From Sclerodactyla briareus (taxonomy: Eukaryota > Echinodermata > Holothuroidea > Dendrochirotida > Sclerodactylidae): a stretch of 64,000 nucleotides of DNA. The translations under genes and the position numbers were made by a program. The stretch spans positions 1-64,000 of the forward strand of contig JAODTK010002765.1 of NCBI GenBank assembly GCA_026419785.1, written 5' to 3'. Of this stretch, positions 36,777 through 49,556 are shown piece by piece (within the stretch, counting starts at the first letter, position 1; each line of letters begins with the position of its first letter). The notes beneath the pieces are model-generated. The model saw only the letters and a program-made list of their open reading frames with translations. It was not told the DNA's origin and did not search any database.

Positions 36777-37350
36777 CAGTCCGGGAGATTCTCCTATTCG
36801 GGAGATAAAATTGTCTCCTGTTAGGAGAATTTGAATAATTCATGAGTCTACCATATTGTATTTTACCCACAATGCAACGTTCTCCCATATGAAAATATAT
36901 AGGAGACATTTATTTCCACCCCTCTTGAAATCCTCATTCCGAGTCTTCAATTTTCATTGCATATTCAGTATCCCTTTTGTCCCAGCTACAATAAAGCTTT
37001 GTTTGGATTAATAGTTGTCAATGTAGATTTCGAGATATTTGAATGAGGATAGACTACTTCCGGTGTAGCTTTTAGGGATTAGATTTGCACAGTCGTTCCG
37101 GACAGCGGTTCGTTGTGACGTAAACTGTGCGTTTGATAAAGAGAGTGTCATTGACTGCAGTAGCACCGTGGCGCTATGGAAACACACGTTACTGTAATTA
37201 TCGACCTCAAACAGCGCAGGGGTCATTAACTGGGAAAGACTATTTTGTATCTAACGGTATCAGAAAGGAAGATTCATATCGTATAACATACCGAGTCTCA
37301 CGAAAGTTAGAATTGCAGAATTCTCCCAAACAGGAGAATCCCACCGGACT
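36777..37350. mobile_element. Short TIR element (MITE-like) with internal hairpins
   Basis: The left end reads CAGTCCGGGAGATTCTCCTA with TTCGGGAG after it. The reverse complement of the right end reads AGTCCGGTGGGATTCTCCTG with TTTGGGAG after it: inverted ends of about 28 bp. Inside each end lies a hairpin: ATTCTCCTA (36,788-36,796) with TAGGAGAAT (36,822-36,830), and ATTCTCC (37,320-37,326) with GGAGAAT (37,333-37,339). Flanks share an imperfect CTCTAAC/ATCTAAT, possibly an old target duplication. At about 575 bp it has no coding potential. The superfamily is not assigned. Confidence 0.6.
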
Positions 37351-40300
37351 ATCTAATGACCATATCCGATTTTCATGTTTCTTGTTTCACGATGCCGGCG
37401 TCCAGACCCCGCGCACTCGCACATATGCACATACAGCGTGACTACATAGATTCCTCGAATTCCGTCCAAAAAAGGGGAGAAAACTATGCAGGATTTTAGA
37501 AAATAAGACATTGATAACCGAACCAGTCAGGAACGGGTTGTAACATCTCAGAGTACTGAGAACATTGACGAATAATGGATAAAACTATAAAATATTAATA
37601 AATAATTAAATAATATCCTTCGATTCGGATTAGAACCAAAACTGTTCAAACCGTGTACAAATTTCTCTTCAGGGTATCGTATCGAGGCGAGGCAAGGGAA
37701 TAGATCAGTCTCAATTATATCGTGGTTAGTTCAGCAGAATATTAGAAGATGTTTATGTAAAAATTATAAATTCAAAATTTCTTATGTCATTTTAATTACA
37801 GAGAAATAATACATTCAATTATTGGAAGTATCTGTACGATGCCAGGAAATATATTTACCCTGCAAGTCAATTTCGGAATTTTTCGATATCAGTTGGAAGA
37901 GAAAAGAATATATTGTTAGGAAATTTCCAGACTATCATTTTTAAATGTAAAAGTGTATTTTGTATCGTTCCTTGAGTTATTATCATGTTCTTGTTGTCTT
38001 GACAAAAATTGATATTCGCCGAGGTTTGGTAACGAAACGATCGTTCAGTTCAAGTATTTAACAAACTACAGAATATCCCAAGTACTGCATGTACACTTGT
38101 CGAACTGCAGCTCAAAACTAGACTGCATCGGAGACTTAAGTGTAGCAGTTATAATCATACGTGATATACATATCGTGCTACGATAACGACCACTGTTATA
38201 TACAGCAAGCAATACAATACAGATTTCATGTAGGACATGGCCCATAAAATACACCGTACTCCAGTGCTGCGACAATAATGAATCATGATGGTAATTAGTA
38301 TTCGCTTGACGCTCATGTAGTCTGCACAATATTTTAGCCTAGGATGATTATCCATCCATGAACCTTTTTGCTGTTTTTATACATAGAGAGAGAAGTACTC
38401 TGGTGCATTTCAAATTTATTGAAAAATTGTTTTTAGTGACTCAATTCTTAGGTCGCCTTCCAGCTCTAGTTATAACTTTTGTACCCCACATGTGGGAACA
38501 CGTGAGTAACATCTGGTCTCCGAATGAACGTTGTACGTAAAATTATGGGGAAGACTGGAAAAGTGGCACCTGGTCGCAAAAATCCACAATCGAGGGTAGG
38601 CCACGTTCGTTTCCTCAGTCAGGGATATAATATTCAAAAATTGATACATATACGATGCGTTATTTATTACCTAAATAATCGTTTTCAGAACGAAAGGTGG
38701 ATTTCTATGGGGCAACGGTTTGTTTAACCACGTCGCATACAAACACATCACGAAAACAAATCATCGGTGGCAAAAATTCTTCTCATTTTCGTTCTCAAAT
38801 CTGTTATCAGAACACCAAGAAAATGAGTTTGCACTTTCGTACTAGGAGTGAGGACGACAGTTCACCGATTGCACTCAGAACGTATGTGCTGGATATTGTG
38901 ATTGGAGAATAATTACCGTCTGAGCGCGGTGTGAAAATATGAATGTAGGAGGAATAGATTATTCTGTGGATAAACCAAAATCGAGTGTTGAGCACCCGAT
39001 TGGAATTTTGTTATCAAGACAGAAAGCCACACTACTTCATATATGCCCATTCTCACAGCGTGAGCTGAACTAACAAACCCATTATGTTCCGGAATATTTT
39101 GATGATGGAAACGAATACAGTGAGGAATTTTGGAAAGCCCACGAAAAGTGGGAAGTAGTTAATGTTGGGAGCATTCGGAATTGGTTACGGAATTGGTTGA
39201 TGAATGTGGTGATGTGATTACCCGCATGGAGTGAAACCGCCTCTCCGCCATACGTCCTCCGCATATAATGGATGGGTCGGGACGTCAGCCTTTTTAGATC
39301 GCCTACCATTCCCTCAATTTCATAGCTAGAACAAACCCTCGAATATGAACTGCCTCACTACATCTCAATTCCTTCGAAGTCATTTTGCTTCCACTGGACT
39401 TTAGTGTCCATCTGGTAAGTTCTATTCACGAGGGCTTACTCATTGACCTCTACTTTGAGGTTATAGGATATAGTTATTTAGACTGATCAATCGTGTTATT
39501 CTCTTGATAGATAGTCAGCCCGTTTCGCGAAAAGAGATATAATGCTGATACACACCAGTGCCTCAACAATTGAGGGGCAATTGTTACATTGGATATAACA
39601 GGATGTTATATCGTGGAGCTTGGTCCGTATGCAGAGTAATCAGGGTCCCTAAAACGGGGAACTCGAAAAGTAGTATCTAAATCTACCCACACCGTCCTAA
39701 TTCACATTCATGTCATTTCTCACATTCGATTGAAGGATATGTATTGCTATAACCATTGGACAAGATTAATCGCGAAATTCTGCCACTGCAACTTTTTTTT
39801 TGAACTTCCCTGTTCCCTGTATCAACATTGTATCAACACCCCGCATTCCAATGTTCATTTTAATTCGTTCATGCTTTCGAGGGAAACCATTGACTCCCCC
39901 ACCTCATATGAATTAATCTCACGAATCATGGCAGCTTTGGGAAGAAACAACACGAACATAAGCATCACCTTAAAATTGCCCCAATCATCGAGTCCGAGTG
40001 TTGCCGTTGTCGGTATTTCAAATCATCGCTGTGGTTTTCAAACTGCAAATTCTTTACAATATGTCACCCCCCTTCCAGCACTCTTCCCAATACGATGTAG
40101 TTTTGCTTATAACGTTGGCGTACGAGCATTCTAGTGGCAGGGACAGCAAGAGTCATTGAATGAGATCTTCTCTCATACATGCCTCACCAATGATTCGCTG
40201 GTGCAATTTGACCGCCGCCAATGTTCACACCAAGCAACTGACGCGCGAGGGGCATTTTTTTTTTACCAATCTGTCTTCTCATCTGAAAACTACTCCACTC

Positions 40301-41228
40301 CCGAGACAACCTTCCCGGAAAGACGAGGGATCTCACCAGGCCTCAGAATTCTCAGCAACTCCCTGCTCCGTTGTGGTCGAGTGACTCGAGTCGAGTCAGC
40401 TTGTCTGGAGTCGACTTGCCATCAACGAGTTTTGCGTACGAAAAAGAGGCCGGGGATGGACCACAAACGAATGCTAGCAATGTTGATCAACGCAGGACGT
40501 ATGAAGCTGATTCGAATTTCGTGGGACGGGATTATCGTCGGTTCGAATGACGTGATAAAGCCATACCCGTTAGGCCGAATTCCATAGGTGCGATTGCGGG
40601 AAGAAGCTTGAACGTGGACATTGCAGTTTTCCGGCAAGAAATGTTTTTTAGGGGAGTCAGGAGAGAATATACTATGAGATCACGTGGGAGAGTATTTGTT
40701 GTTTAGCGGCCCATGTTGTATGGACCGTAAACGTTCAATTGCTTTAGAATTTTTAAATTGCTTTTTTTTTTAGGCATAATGAAATATCAACTTTGTGAGA
40801 AACAAAGGGGAATATTGTATTCATTCGTACGAAACATCGCTTTTACCCAACTAACCATCAATCTCACCCCTACTATAAAAGATGAATATTCTACCCATTT
40901 TATTCTAGAAGCACTTTTCCCATCTCTATCAGACTGCTTGGATATTCAACGACAGACAAAAAGCGATGCTATGAACTGATTTAACACGTCAAGTAGACGT
41001 TACTAAAGCTATGAAACACAAACGAATCGATCTATTGCGCTTTTATCGAAGACTGAACCAAAGCTTGTTGAATAATCCCGGTGTACACCAGGAAACATCG
41101 AAAGGCAATATTTAAAAGTTATTGTTCCCTGGTGGCGGTAGAATCCAGCCAATTTACTCTGTTTATTACACAGTTCTACATTTACAATGCAGTGGTAGGC
41201 CCTGACTAAATGCCCATGTCTCAGAGAG
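37351..41228. other. No gene recognised
   Basis: Frames of up to 143 codons (for example 40,156-40,587, opening at TTG) lack motifs. Two small adjacent hairpins occur near 39,561-39,612 (CCTCAA/TTGAGG and GATATAAC/GTTATATC). A GACTCGAGTCGAGTCAG word occurs at about 40,382. Confidence 0.45.
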
Positions 41229-41232
41229 ATTA

Positions 41233-41311
<79 letters not shown>

Positions 41312-41313
41312 TT
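41229..41313. repeat. ATT microsatellite
   Basis: About 27 ATT units with one phase slip near 41,271. Such runs often follow LINE or SINE 3' ends, but no body is recognisable on either side. Confidence 0.95.
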
Positions 41314-44300
41314 AGTTGTTTGTCCACAGCTATAGTCGGGACATGAAACCTTTATACAGGTTATTCGCGATTACGATTTATGGGGTTTTACACTTCGATT
41401 TCGTTATCTTACATATCGGTCCCCCGCGCTTGTTCAGCATCAGTGAACTCACGTCATGATTAATGAGTTATCGGGTATTCCGTAAGTGCATGCCTGTCAC
41501 TAACGTCGAATTGTACAACATGTTGTAGGTACTTATCTTTCCGAAGGAAGACTTGGCTGTTCAAACCGCGCATTGTTATTATTGTGAACTTTTAACCATT
41601 ATTCATCCAGTGAGTTCGTATCGTGAACAAGTGATCAGAGTAATTACAAAAAATGCAGATGACTTTATATCGTATACGGAATGGAGTGAGGCCCCAGGAG
41701 ACGCATTTTTTTTCGGGTTGTGAACAATAGGAGGCATCATTGTAGTTTAATGGAATGTGAGCACAAATACAAAGCAATAGAGAAGTCCCTGGAGTGACAG
41801 GATCACCAAGCGAATTCTATACAATCCATTGAACTCTTCACTATACATCCTACTCCTCATTTGCACCTAGTATAAAACCATTCTTAGAAACAAAAATGAA
41901 CGAAAAATTGAACAACACCAGAATACAAATACTTGACAAAGCTTTCAAAATGGAGACATTCCCGTCATGCCCAGCCCAGCCGTGGGAGTTAATTAGGCGT
42001 TATGGGTGAAGATCTCCAGGTGTTTGAGATGATGCATTGTGTTACACATGTTCAGCAGCATAATTATTTAAAAACGATCAAACGTAAACACAGTTTGGCT
42101 GATAACCAGTCATACGATTAAGATTAAGATTCGGGTTTATAGTCTTGTATCAAGGCAGCGCCTCTTCCACGACTAGCGACTTAATCCCCTGGTCATTGGT
42201 ATAACCTGATGAAGACCTTGCCCGCACCACGCAGGGTGCACGTTCGATCACGACCTTACTACACCCATGGCAAGCCAACGCAGCGGCGCCTAAACATTCC
42301 TATTATTCATTTTTTAGGGTAAGGATTAGGATTGAGTAAGAAGTGTAGTATAACCAACCACAGGTATTCGTCCGAGAAAGTGCTCACCGACTCACAATAT
42401 TCAGTCGTTCCAGGAATTGGGCCATTTGAAATAGATATCTTACCTAGATAGCTTTCAACTGTACCTTTTCAGTTTTGAACGATCAAGCATCGGCAAAACT
42501 CGATAGCGCCAGCGTTACCGGTTTTCTTTTAAACCTCACTGAACGATGCATATTCGTGTTCACATCATGTCGTCGTGTTTGGTTGAACTAGCCCGTACGT
42601 TACATAGTGTCAGCCCAATATTTTTGTCCATAATTTACCATTGTTTCGGTGAACTTACAAATCGGTTTCAGTAATATATATCTTCTTGAAATATTTGTCT
42701 ATAATAGCATACCTTCTAACTGGTTTACTAGTATTGTATAATTCATTATAAAAATAAGTTACACGTAGTAATGAATGTTCCAGTGTTCCTCTGGATTCAC
42801 ATGGAGCAGCCTACATCGGGAGCAGTCTACATTGGGATGGGGAGAGCGTGATCTATTGGGGAATGCAAATATTCAAAATCATTGACTTGGAACATAATGG
42901 TATGAAGGGCCGCTACTGAAGAAAGATTGGTCTTCGGGGTACCCTGAAGATTTAATGTAATTCTTCAGGCCACGCGGTTAAAACCCACCTGTCAATAGCG
43001 ACCTGTCAATATTAAAGTGATGATCACGCATACTGCAGCAGTCGCATACCACTCGATCCGGCTTTCCGGCAAGTCTCTCTTAGCGGTAGTTAACTCAGGA
43101 CAAAATCAACAACTTTTCAAAGGACTCCTCAAATGATCGAGTCGTCTTGTAAAACTATTGAATAGCAGCTACTAAGTCTTTCTATCCCAAGGTGGTCGTA
43201 AATTCAAAATATAGTGGCTGAAGTTGATTTCGTTACTAGACCATTGCGAGGTCTATCGTCTTCCATCTTTGTCAGTTAACATCACGCCTTCCCGCGTTTT
43301 TACTCGCGCCATACAATATTTGAATTATCGAGTTTGATAAGATGCGCTCCGTCACAATGTGCATCGCATTATATAGCACGTCACACTTCACGCTTGGGGA
43401 GATTCGCCTAATGAATATCAATGAGGCCGACGAGGTTTGCAATCGTACAAATAGATTAGTTCGCACTCGCATCTCAGAGCTAGCCGTGTCTCCACTCAGG
43501 TATCGGAGGAACGCAAACCACTTTCCTCGGCTCTGTCCGCATAAACCACCGCTCCAACCCCGAAGGCATAACACGATAATAACCTTTATCAAATCATCAC
43601 AGCGGGAATATTTATTTATTTCTTGAACACGAGAGCGATCGTTTCGCGCATCTGTTCGACCCAGAGAGCCCGTTTTTCGCCTTACCTAAATATTATTACC
43701 GGTTCTTCGGGGATTCGCCGTTTTCGGATCAATGATTCTCTTTGAAGCTGTTCGCCGACGAGTATTTTAGCCCGTTATCGGCATTCTTTTCATCGGGACC
43801 TCAATGGTTTGTTGTCTGTGCAAGCAATTATTTTTCGTAATTAGAGAATATTGAGAAAGCTATATAGATTTCAATTACGCTAGGAGAGGGTGTACGCCTA
43901 ATTTGAGCCTCTCCGTTTTTCCCCGCCGGCACGTAACATATTTGATACGACTCGTTCATTATTCCTTATTCTTGAATACTCTAGAATAGCGTACTTGCGA
44001 ATGTTTGAAAGTTCTACGTAAGTATCTGTTGTAAGATTCGACATTGAACTATACAGTATTGTTTGTCTCAGCGCAAGTTCAGGACGCAATTTTGCATTGA
44101 GGTATTTGTGAGAAGGTATTTGAAGGTATTGCGAGGTTTCTCTTTTACTTATTGCTGGAACTACTAGATCACCAATGACGATTTGAGATTCATATGTCTG
44201 TTGTTCTACTTGGCTCGTTAAAATCCTGGGAACTGCTACTCATCGGCACTAGTAATCTTTTCATTCTCAGTTTTCTACCGTGTGCCGCTTCAACCAATTG

Positions 44301-44814
44301 AGCAATTTATTTTATCGACCCATTCAAATTATCCTCATGTTCTTAACCAACTACCAATGAGCAGGTTGGGGGTGTATGCGTGTGATAAGATATCCACCTA
44401 GTACATATACTACTTAGCAAAATCGAGTATCTCTTTATAAATATGCTTGACTTGTACTCTCACAAATGTCACTCTGTGATTGAACTTTCATTTTCTTATA
44501 ATCTCTGCCGTATGTTCGAAGTTCAACAGATAATAAAATCTTCGAATTGGGATGGATAATTTCTATTTTCATAGTGACATCACCCGCCAACTATTGGGTC
44601 GATCAAGTATTGCTCCCTATCGACCAAAGTACCTTATACTTGGTCAAAAGTTAGATATTGAGCAATCTATAATACTCTATACTCTACACCTGGGTTCCTT
44701 TGTCTGATCCAACAGGGAACAGTGTTACTTTTCCTGACAGAATTAAGGCCCCTGCCATTATCCGCGAGTTTTCGCGAAAAAAAGGAGAGTACTGTATGAC
44801 TAACAGTTTTTCAC
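41314..44814. other. No gene recognised
   Basis: Opposing frames of about 100 codons at 43,272-43,626 cover the same bases and neither has a motif. A tRNA A-box-like word (GCTCAATTGGTTGAAGC) is present on the minus strand near 44,280-44,297 without a matching B-box or cloverleaf. Confidence 0.45.
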
Positions 44815-45222
44815 AGTTTACATATGATGATGTGAAGTTGTTACACAGTGCTGTGGACATTTTTAAGAAGTGTGTGTGAGTCTGGAGTCTGATGCACGAT
44901 CATATTCGTAATTAATGTTTGAGGTTTACTGAACGGAAAACAGAGCGACAATTCCTAATCAATTCTAGTCCAATGTCATTATCCCCGGGTCGTCATTAAG
45001 AAAATACCGTGGTGACGTCCTAACAGTCTTGTACAGTCTCCATGCACGATTTATGTCTCCGTTGTACAGTTTTCATACAAGACCATTGAATAATGTTATG
45101 AAATAGTGCGAAGTTTTTACACAGTGTTGCAATGTGGACATTTTTCAGGGAGTGTAGAAGTATATGCGGTGTGGGGTCTGCTGCTGGATCATATCGTAAT
45201 TATTGTTTGACTTTTACTGTAG
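44815..45222. repeat. Diverged tandem duplication (~255-bp spacing)
   Basis: The segment GTGAAGTTGTTACACAGTGC, GTGGACATTTTT, GATGCACGATCATATTCGTA, GGTTTACTG (about 44,830-44,935) recurs as GCGAAGTTTTTACACAGTG, GTGGACATTTTT, GCTGGATCATATCGTAATTA, CTTTTACTG (about 45,107-45,220). Same orientation, clearly aligned but with several indels, so older than the 22-32 kb duplication. Confidence 0.7.
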
Positions 45223-45236
45223 CGGAAGATGCGAAG

Positions 45237-45395
45237 GCTTGTTTCTCATGATAAGGCGGACAGTGTCCCGCTTTCAGAAGGAGCCATAGGCTAAACTCCC
45301 TAAAATAAATTTATCACCGAATTAGTGGGAATTGCTAAGACTTGTTCTCATAGGGTCCCAGGTCAGCTTCGGCGAGGGCCATAGGCTGTATTTCC
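45237..45395. repeat. Second short diverged duplication
   Basis: CTTGTTTCTCATGATAAGG...AGGAGCCATAGGCT at 45,238-45,293 is repeated as CTTGTTCTCATAGGGTCCC...GAGGGCCATAGGCT at 45,351-45,386. It follows directly on the preceding duplication and may be part of the same array. Confidence 0.55.
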
Positions 45396-48300
45396 AAAAT
45401 CTTCTTCAATTCATCTAGGTCATGAATTTGGAAAAAAATGTCAGAAATACATTCAGATATCCACAAATTGCTGGCACGAACGAACATTAGTTTATAATGT
45501 TTTATGCACTATTATCACTGATCAATCTCGCGATTACTTCAAAGACATTAAGTGAGGTCCATTTACCTAAATAAATGATGTACTCCAAAAGTTCATCCAT
45601 GTGTTCGAATGTCTGGAGTACTGTCTCAGAGGGAAAAAATCTACAAATCCTTCACTGCCTGATGCACGGATACTTTATGAGCGAGTGCTTGGGTAATGTC
45701 ATTTACCTATCAGGAATAGTAATTCATTGGTGTAAAGGTCGTCGGAATGGAACCCTCTGTTGCAGTATCTATGTGTACCCAACCAACCAATACCGGAATA
45801 TGGTGCAAATGCCTATATTCAATACCCTCCTCGTAGTCAAGATCAATTTGAACTACAAGGATGTCGGGTTATTTTTGCTTAAAAAAGTTGAAATGAACTT
45901 ATCACTTTCCGCCCAATAAACTTGATAATAACATGCCGTAGCTGTAGCATCAAACGGGCAATGAATATTCCATGCCGAGCATTACACATGCCAGTCACAT
46001 GCACATTTATGCATGCATATGTATATGCAGTACGACATTCATGTCCGAACACATTATTCTTGTGTTGTTCCCAGTTTGTCAATGTATACTTGGTAGTACA
46101 TCGTGCACATATGGTGAGTCCTGAGTTTGACGCACATGTGCACTTGGTCCGTCAATGTAGGAATGTCGCGGAATTGGTGAGCACTGTACTCACTAAGTAT
46201 TTACTAAGTCATTGTCGGCAAATGTCAGTCAGAGAATGGGTTTGAGGTACGTCATTTTCGGGCATTGGTCTGTCCACCTTGTGACGCAGGGGTGTCTCAT
46301 AGCAGCCGCACCTAACGGCAATTGATGGGCGATCCCCGGGGGTCCAGGGGCACGTATTATATTGACATGTGCATAACTTGGGTGGGGAACCTTACCTAAT
46401 AGCTAACAAATCATTATTGGTTCAGTGATTTTCGTTTGTCATCTAAAACCTCGGAGAACGAATTAAAGTGCACGAAATCCATTTACCTTCGTTTTCACTA
46501 ATATTGTTATTCGGAACGAACCTACCGTATAGTTTGTTTAAGAGTTTAGAAAGCGTACATTAATCAATGTGTGTCATGCAGTGTAGACAACGATAATATG
46601 TACTTTCGATAGTTACTTTGAAAGTTGCAGTCTGCCGTTCAGTTGGAATCCTGAGTATTTTCCTGGCTCTACCATTGCATTGCCAACCTGTTTTCCGATC
46701 CACGTGCACTCTTAACGACTCTTGTTACTGGCAAATACCATATCATTCGACGATGTTGCGCAATCGCCAATTACATGAATACCTTAAATTACCCCCTTCT
46801 TAGCTGTTGTTTCAGCGACGGAACCTCATTAGCAAATAGACTCGATGTGCTGCCCCAGAATTGTGAAGTTAATTACCCGAGGCGATAGTTCACACCGTGG
46901 CTCGATCGTGGCTCGAACCGATCAGTGGATACACACGTAGCCTATGATGCCGGCGGCATTTGACTGCGTATAAAAGTATACAGTTGTTATACGCTGTAAT
47001 ACTGTCAGGTTGGCGATATAAATTACCAAACCGGATTATCGAGGAATATTTCCTTTTTATTTCCTTTTGCGTCGTTGGAGTGCGATATTGGCACTTTGCT
47101 CCTACTTATGATGCAAGCTGAATTAGCATCGTCTTTGTTGAGGTAAATGTTTCCTCGTCATGTATTTTTTTATCGATAATATTTTCACTCCTTATAATGA
47201 TGAATGCAAAAAATGGGAACTTTGCGGTTCAGATCTTCATAGTACACCACTAAAGCCTATTGAGGATCACGTATGCGTTGTATTCGTTTCGTTTGAAACG
47301 ATCGTTTTCCATCATTTATTGTCTTAGTGGAACAATAAACCAACACGTTGGACACTGTGTTTGGGAAGTCTCTCGTGAAACGTTTAGTCTTATTGTTGTT
47401 GTGAGAAGTGTGAGTGCCCAAAATGACCTATAACGAATTCAGTTGATAGTTCTGTGTCAGAGGGATCTGTCCTGAATGTTGATTCTGTACTCCAATCTGA
47501 ACACTTATCACTACGAAATGGTACAAGGATCTTACCCATGTATATATTCGAGCATATCGATAGTTTTATTGTTCTATTTTGAGGCAAGTCCTGTTTCATT
47601 TAGGAAGACATTGAGCCTAAACTTCAAGTTCGGGTTCAGTCTGATTTTGACAATAGGTATGACGGTCGGTTAATAATCTCCATATGTTGGTCACGGATCG
47701 TCTGCTGATCTGCACCGCCGGAGGATTCAAAATAATTAATAATGCTTACAGTATACAGAAACATTACACTAGTGTCTTGCTAAATTGTACTGGAGATCAC
47801 TATGTAGGCCACATGATAGACTGTTGTTGGATTTTATTTGTGAATGTTCGTCGCTTACGGATTCCGTGACTCCTCCAAAATATAACCAGATAACGAGCTG
47901 TAATTTACAAAGTAGAAGTGATTAAAGTCGCAATTCATCGATCTCATCATTGTTTAGGTTAGGACAGTTTATATTTATTTAATGAATATATTTTCAAACA
48001 CTTATTCCATCGGTTTAGTGCGTTCATTATGACTTTCCTCTCTACTTTCGTTGATGTCACAGAGTACACTAGTATTAATTACTCAGCCTGCTTGATATCG
48101 GTAACTCCGCAGTCATTTGAATCCAAATACAGTATTCTTTGAAACCATCATGGCTTCAGTCATTTTTATTTTATAGGATACATCATTATATTTGTTAACA
48201 AGTATTCCGTTGAAGCAATTTGCATGTTGAGGGAATGGGAGAATGCTGTGTAATAGCTGAAAAAAATCATTGAAGTTGAATGGATTATTCAGCAAAATTG

Positions 48301-48591
48301 ACGCCTGTTGAGAATATATATATATATATTATAGTTCTCGGAAGTTTCTACTTTTATGTGGCATCTTACATTATTCTCCGCCCTATAGTTATGTCACTAT
48401 GGCATTTCTTAAACTATGTTTGTTGTGAAAGTGTCAAGCTGGTGGAATATTACCCAGGCAGCACTTGCAAAGATTCGATTCCGCGCCTGCGTGGTGGGCG
48501 CGACAATAGCTGTATATTACGAAATGCTTATCGCAAACCGAATGTTATCGTCACTTTATCCCATTTAGCATTCAATTTGGTATTTTTTCAG
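45396..48591. other. No gene recognised
   Basis: The ATG frame at 45,575-45,919 (114 codons) has no recognisable motif. A TTG-opened frame at 46,618 looks hydrophobic but lacks an ATG. This region should hold the promoter of any gene starting at 48.6 kb, but no clear core promoter element was identified. Confidence 0.4.
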
Positions 48592-48664
48592 AAGAGCTTT
48601 TCAAGAACCATCGCAATGGCTCGAACGTGTCTCATCCTCATATTAACGTGTCTTGTGCAATGCG
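48592..48664 (+). CDS. Probable first coding exon: signal peptide with phase-1 donor
   Basis: An ATG at 48,616 in good context (GCAATGG, G at -3 and +4) opens MARTCLILILTCLVQC, a compact basic-start, hydrophobic-core leader. It is cut after the first base of the next codon by a near-perfect donor, GTAAGT at 48,665-48,670. Upstream, TATTTTTTCAG (AG at 48,590-48,591) is a possible acceptor, which would make this an internal exon with 24 nt of 5' untranslated sequence. A signal-peptide exon ending in phase 1 is the standard opening of metazoan secreted and receptor genes built from 1-1 exon modules (family knowledge). The mature domains are not visible, and the next exons were not identified between here and 50.7 kb. 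The longer open frame starting at 48,280 just runs through into this leader and is not needed. Confidence 0.5.
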
Positions 48665-48670
48665 GTAAGT
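48665..48670 (+). promoter_or_regulatory. Splice donor (GTAAGT)
   Basis: Consensus donor directly after the signal-peptide coding stretch, leaving a phase-1 junction. Confidence 0.5.
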
Positions 48671-48989
48671 GAACCTGGGCTTTGAAGCCTCTCTTGCAAA
48701 TGAGCAATCTTTCCATTATCTTTTCGGCCGAAAAGACACAGTGGCGTTTTGGTCACCCAAAGGCCGGTAAAATGTGATTACTTTACCGGGAGCTGGGGTG
48801 TAATGAGGCTCAGTCACCATAATCATTGCTTCACATTCACGGCTAGTAATTATTCCCTGTCTCAATGCAAGGTCGTATCGAATGATTGTTTGATAAATCC
48901 GTATTCACTGACCGTCGGTTCCTTCGGGACTGCATAGAGAAACAGATTTCTATAAGTGCTATTCTGAAATGCAACGCTGAGGGCTTCAA

Positions 48990-49255
48990 TATGACACAGG
49001 ACGTCAGTTACTAATATGAACCGTGTGTTTTCTAGTATGAGCTCATGCCTATTTATCTATGGCGTATGTAGTTCAAGATGAACAGGGCGTTGTTACTTCA
49101 AATTAAACAATGTTCAATGAGGTATCTTCATACCTATGTATCGTTTGGACGTGTGTAGATTCAAGATGAGACAGGGCGTTAGTTACTAAATATAAACAAG
49201 TGTTCATGAGTATGCTCATAACTATGTATCGGATGGTCGTGTGTAGATTATACAG
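48990..49255. repeat. Three-copy tandem repeat, 86-89-bp period
   Basis: ACAGGRCGT words at 48,996, 49,082 and 49,171 begin units that each contain a GTTACT word, an AAYATG or AAACAA word, a TCATGCC/TCATACC word, TATNTATCGNTTGG-like sequence and GTGTGTAGATT-like sequence. The units differ by substitutions and small indels. It lies within the putative first intron. Confidence 0.75.
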
Positions 49256-49475
49256 AGACTGCTCATAGATTCGTGTGCTCAGGTTCACACCTTGATGAGT
49301 TGGCCCGTATTGCTGAGGGGTGGGGTGGGGGAGTAACATCACCAGATCCGCTCTGGTCTCCGAGCTTAGCATTGGGCTAATCGATACATAGGTTCAGGTG
49401 ACCGTTTCATAGCATTTTATTTCCGTATACGATCAAAGATTGCCATTAGTGCGGGTGTATGATGTGGAGAAAGTG

Positions 49476-49556
49476 TTGTGTGGGTGTGTGTGTGTGTGTG
49501 TTGTGTGTGTGTGTGTGGGTGTGTGTGTGTGTGTGTGTTGTGTATGTCTGTGTGTT
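49476..49556. repeat. GT microsatellite
   Basis: About 80 nt of GTGTGT broken by GGGT and TTGT interruptions. Confidence 0.9.

Noticed and set aside
40156-40587. 143-codon plus-strand frame
   Set aside because: Starts at TTG, contains a T run and shows no motif. An overlapping second frame is nearly as open.
44221-44300. tRNA-like A-box (GCTCAATTGGTTGAAGC) on the minus strand
   Set aside because: No B-box (GGTTCGANTCC) at the right distance and no cloverleaf. At most a tRNA-derived SINE remnant.
46618-46803. Signal-peptide-like start (VGILSIFLALPLHC)
   Set aside because: No ATG; the frame opens at TTG and no acceptor or donor borders it.
46880-46950. GGTTCGAGCC word on the minus strand suggesting a tRNA T-arm
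   Set aside because: The flanking sequence cannot form acceptor or anticodon stems.
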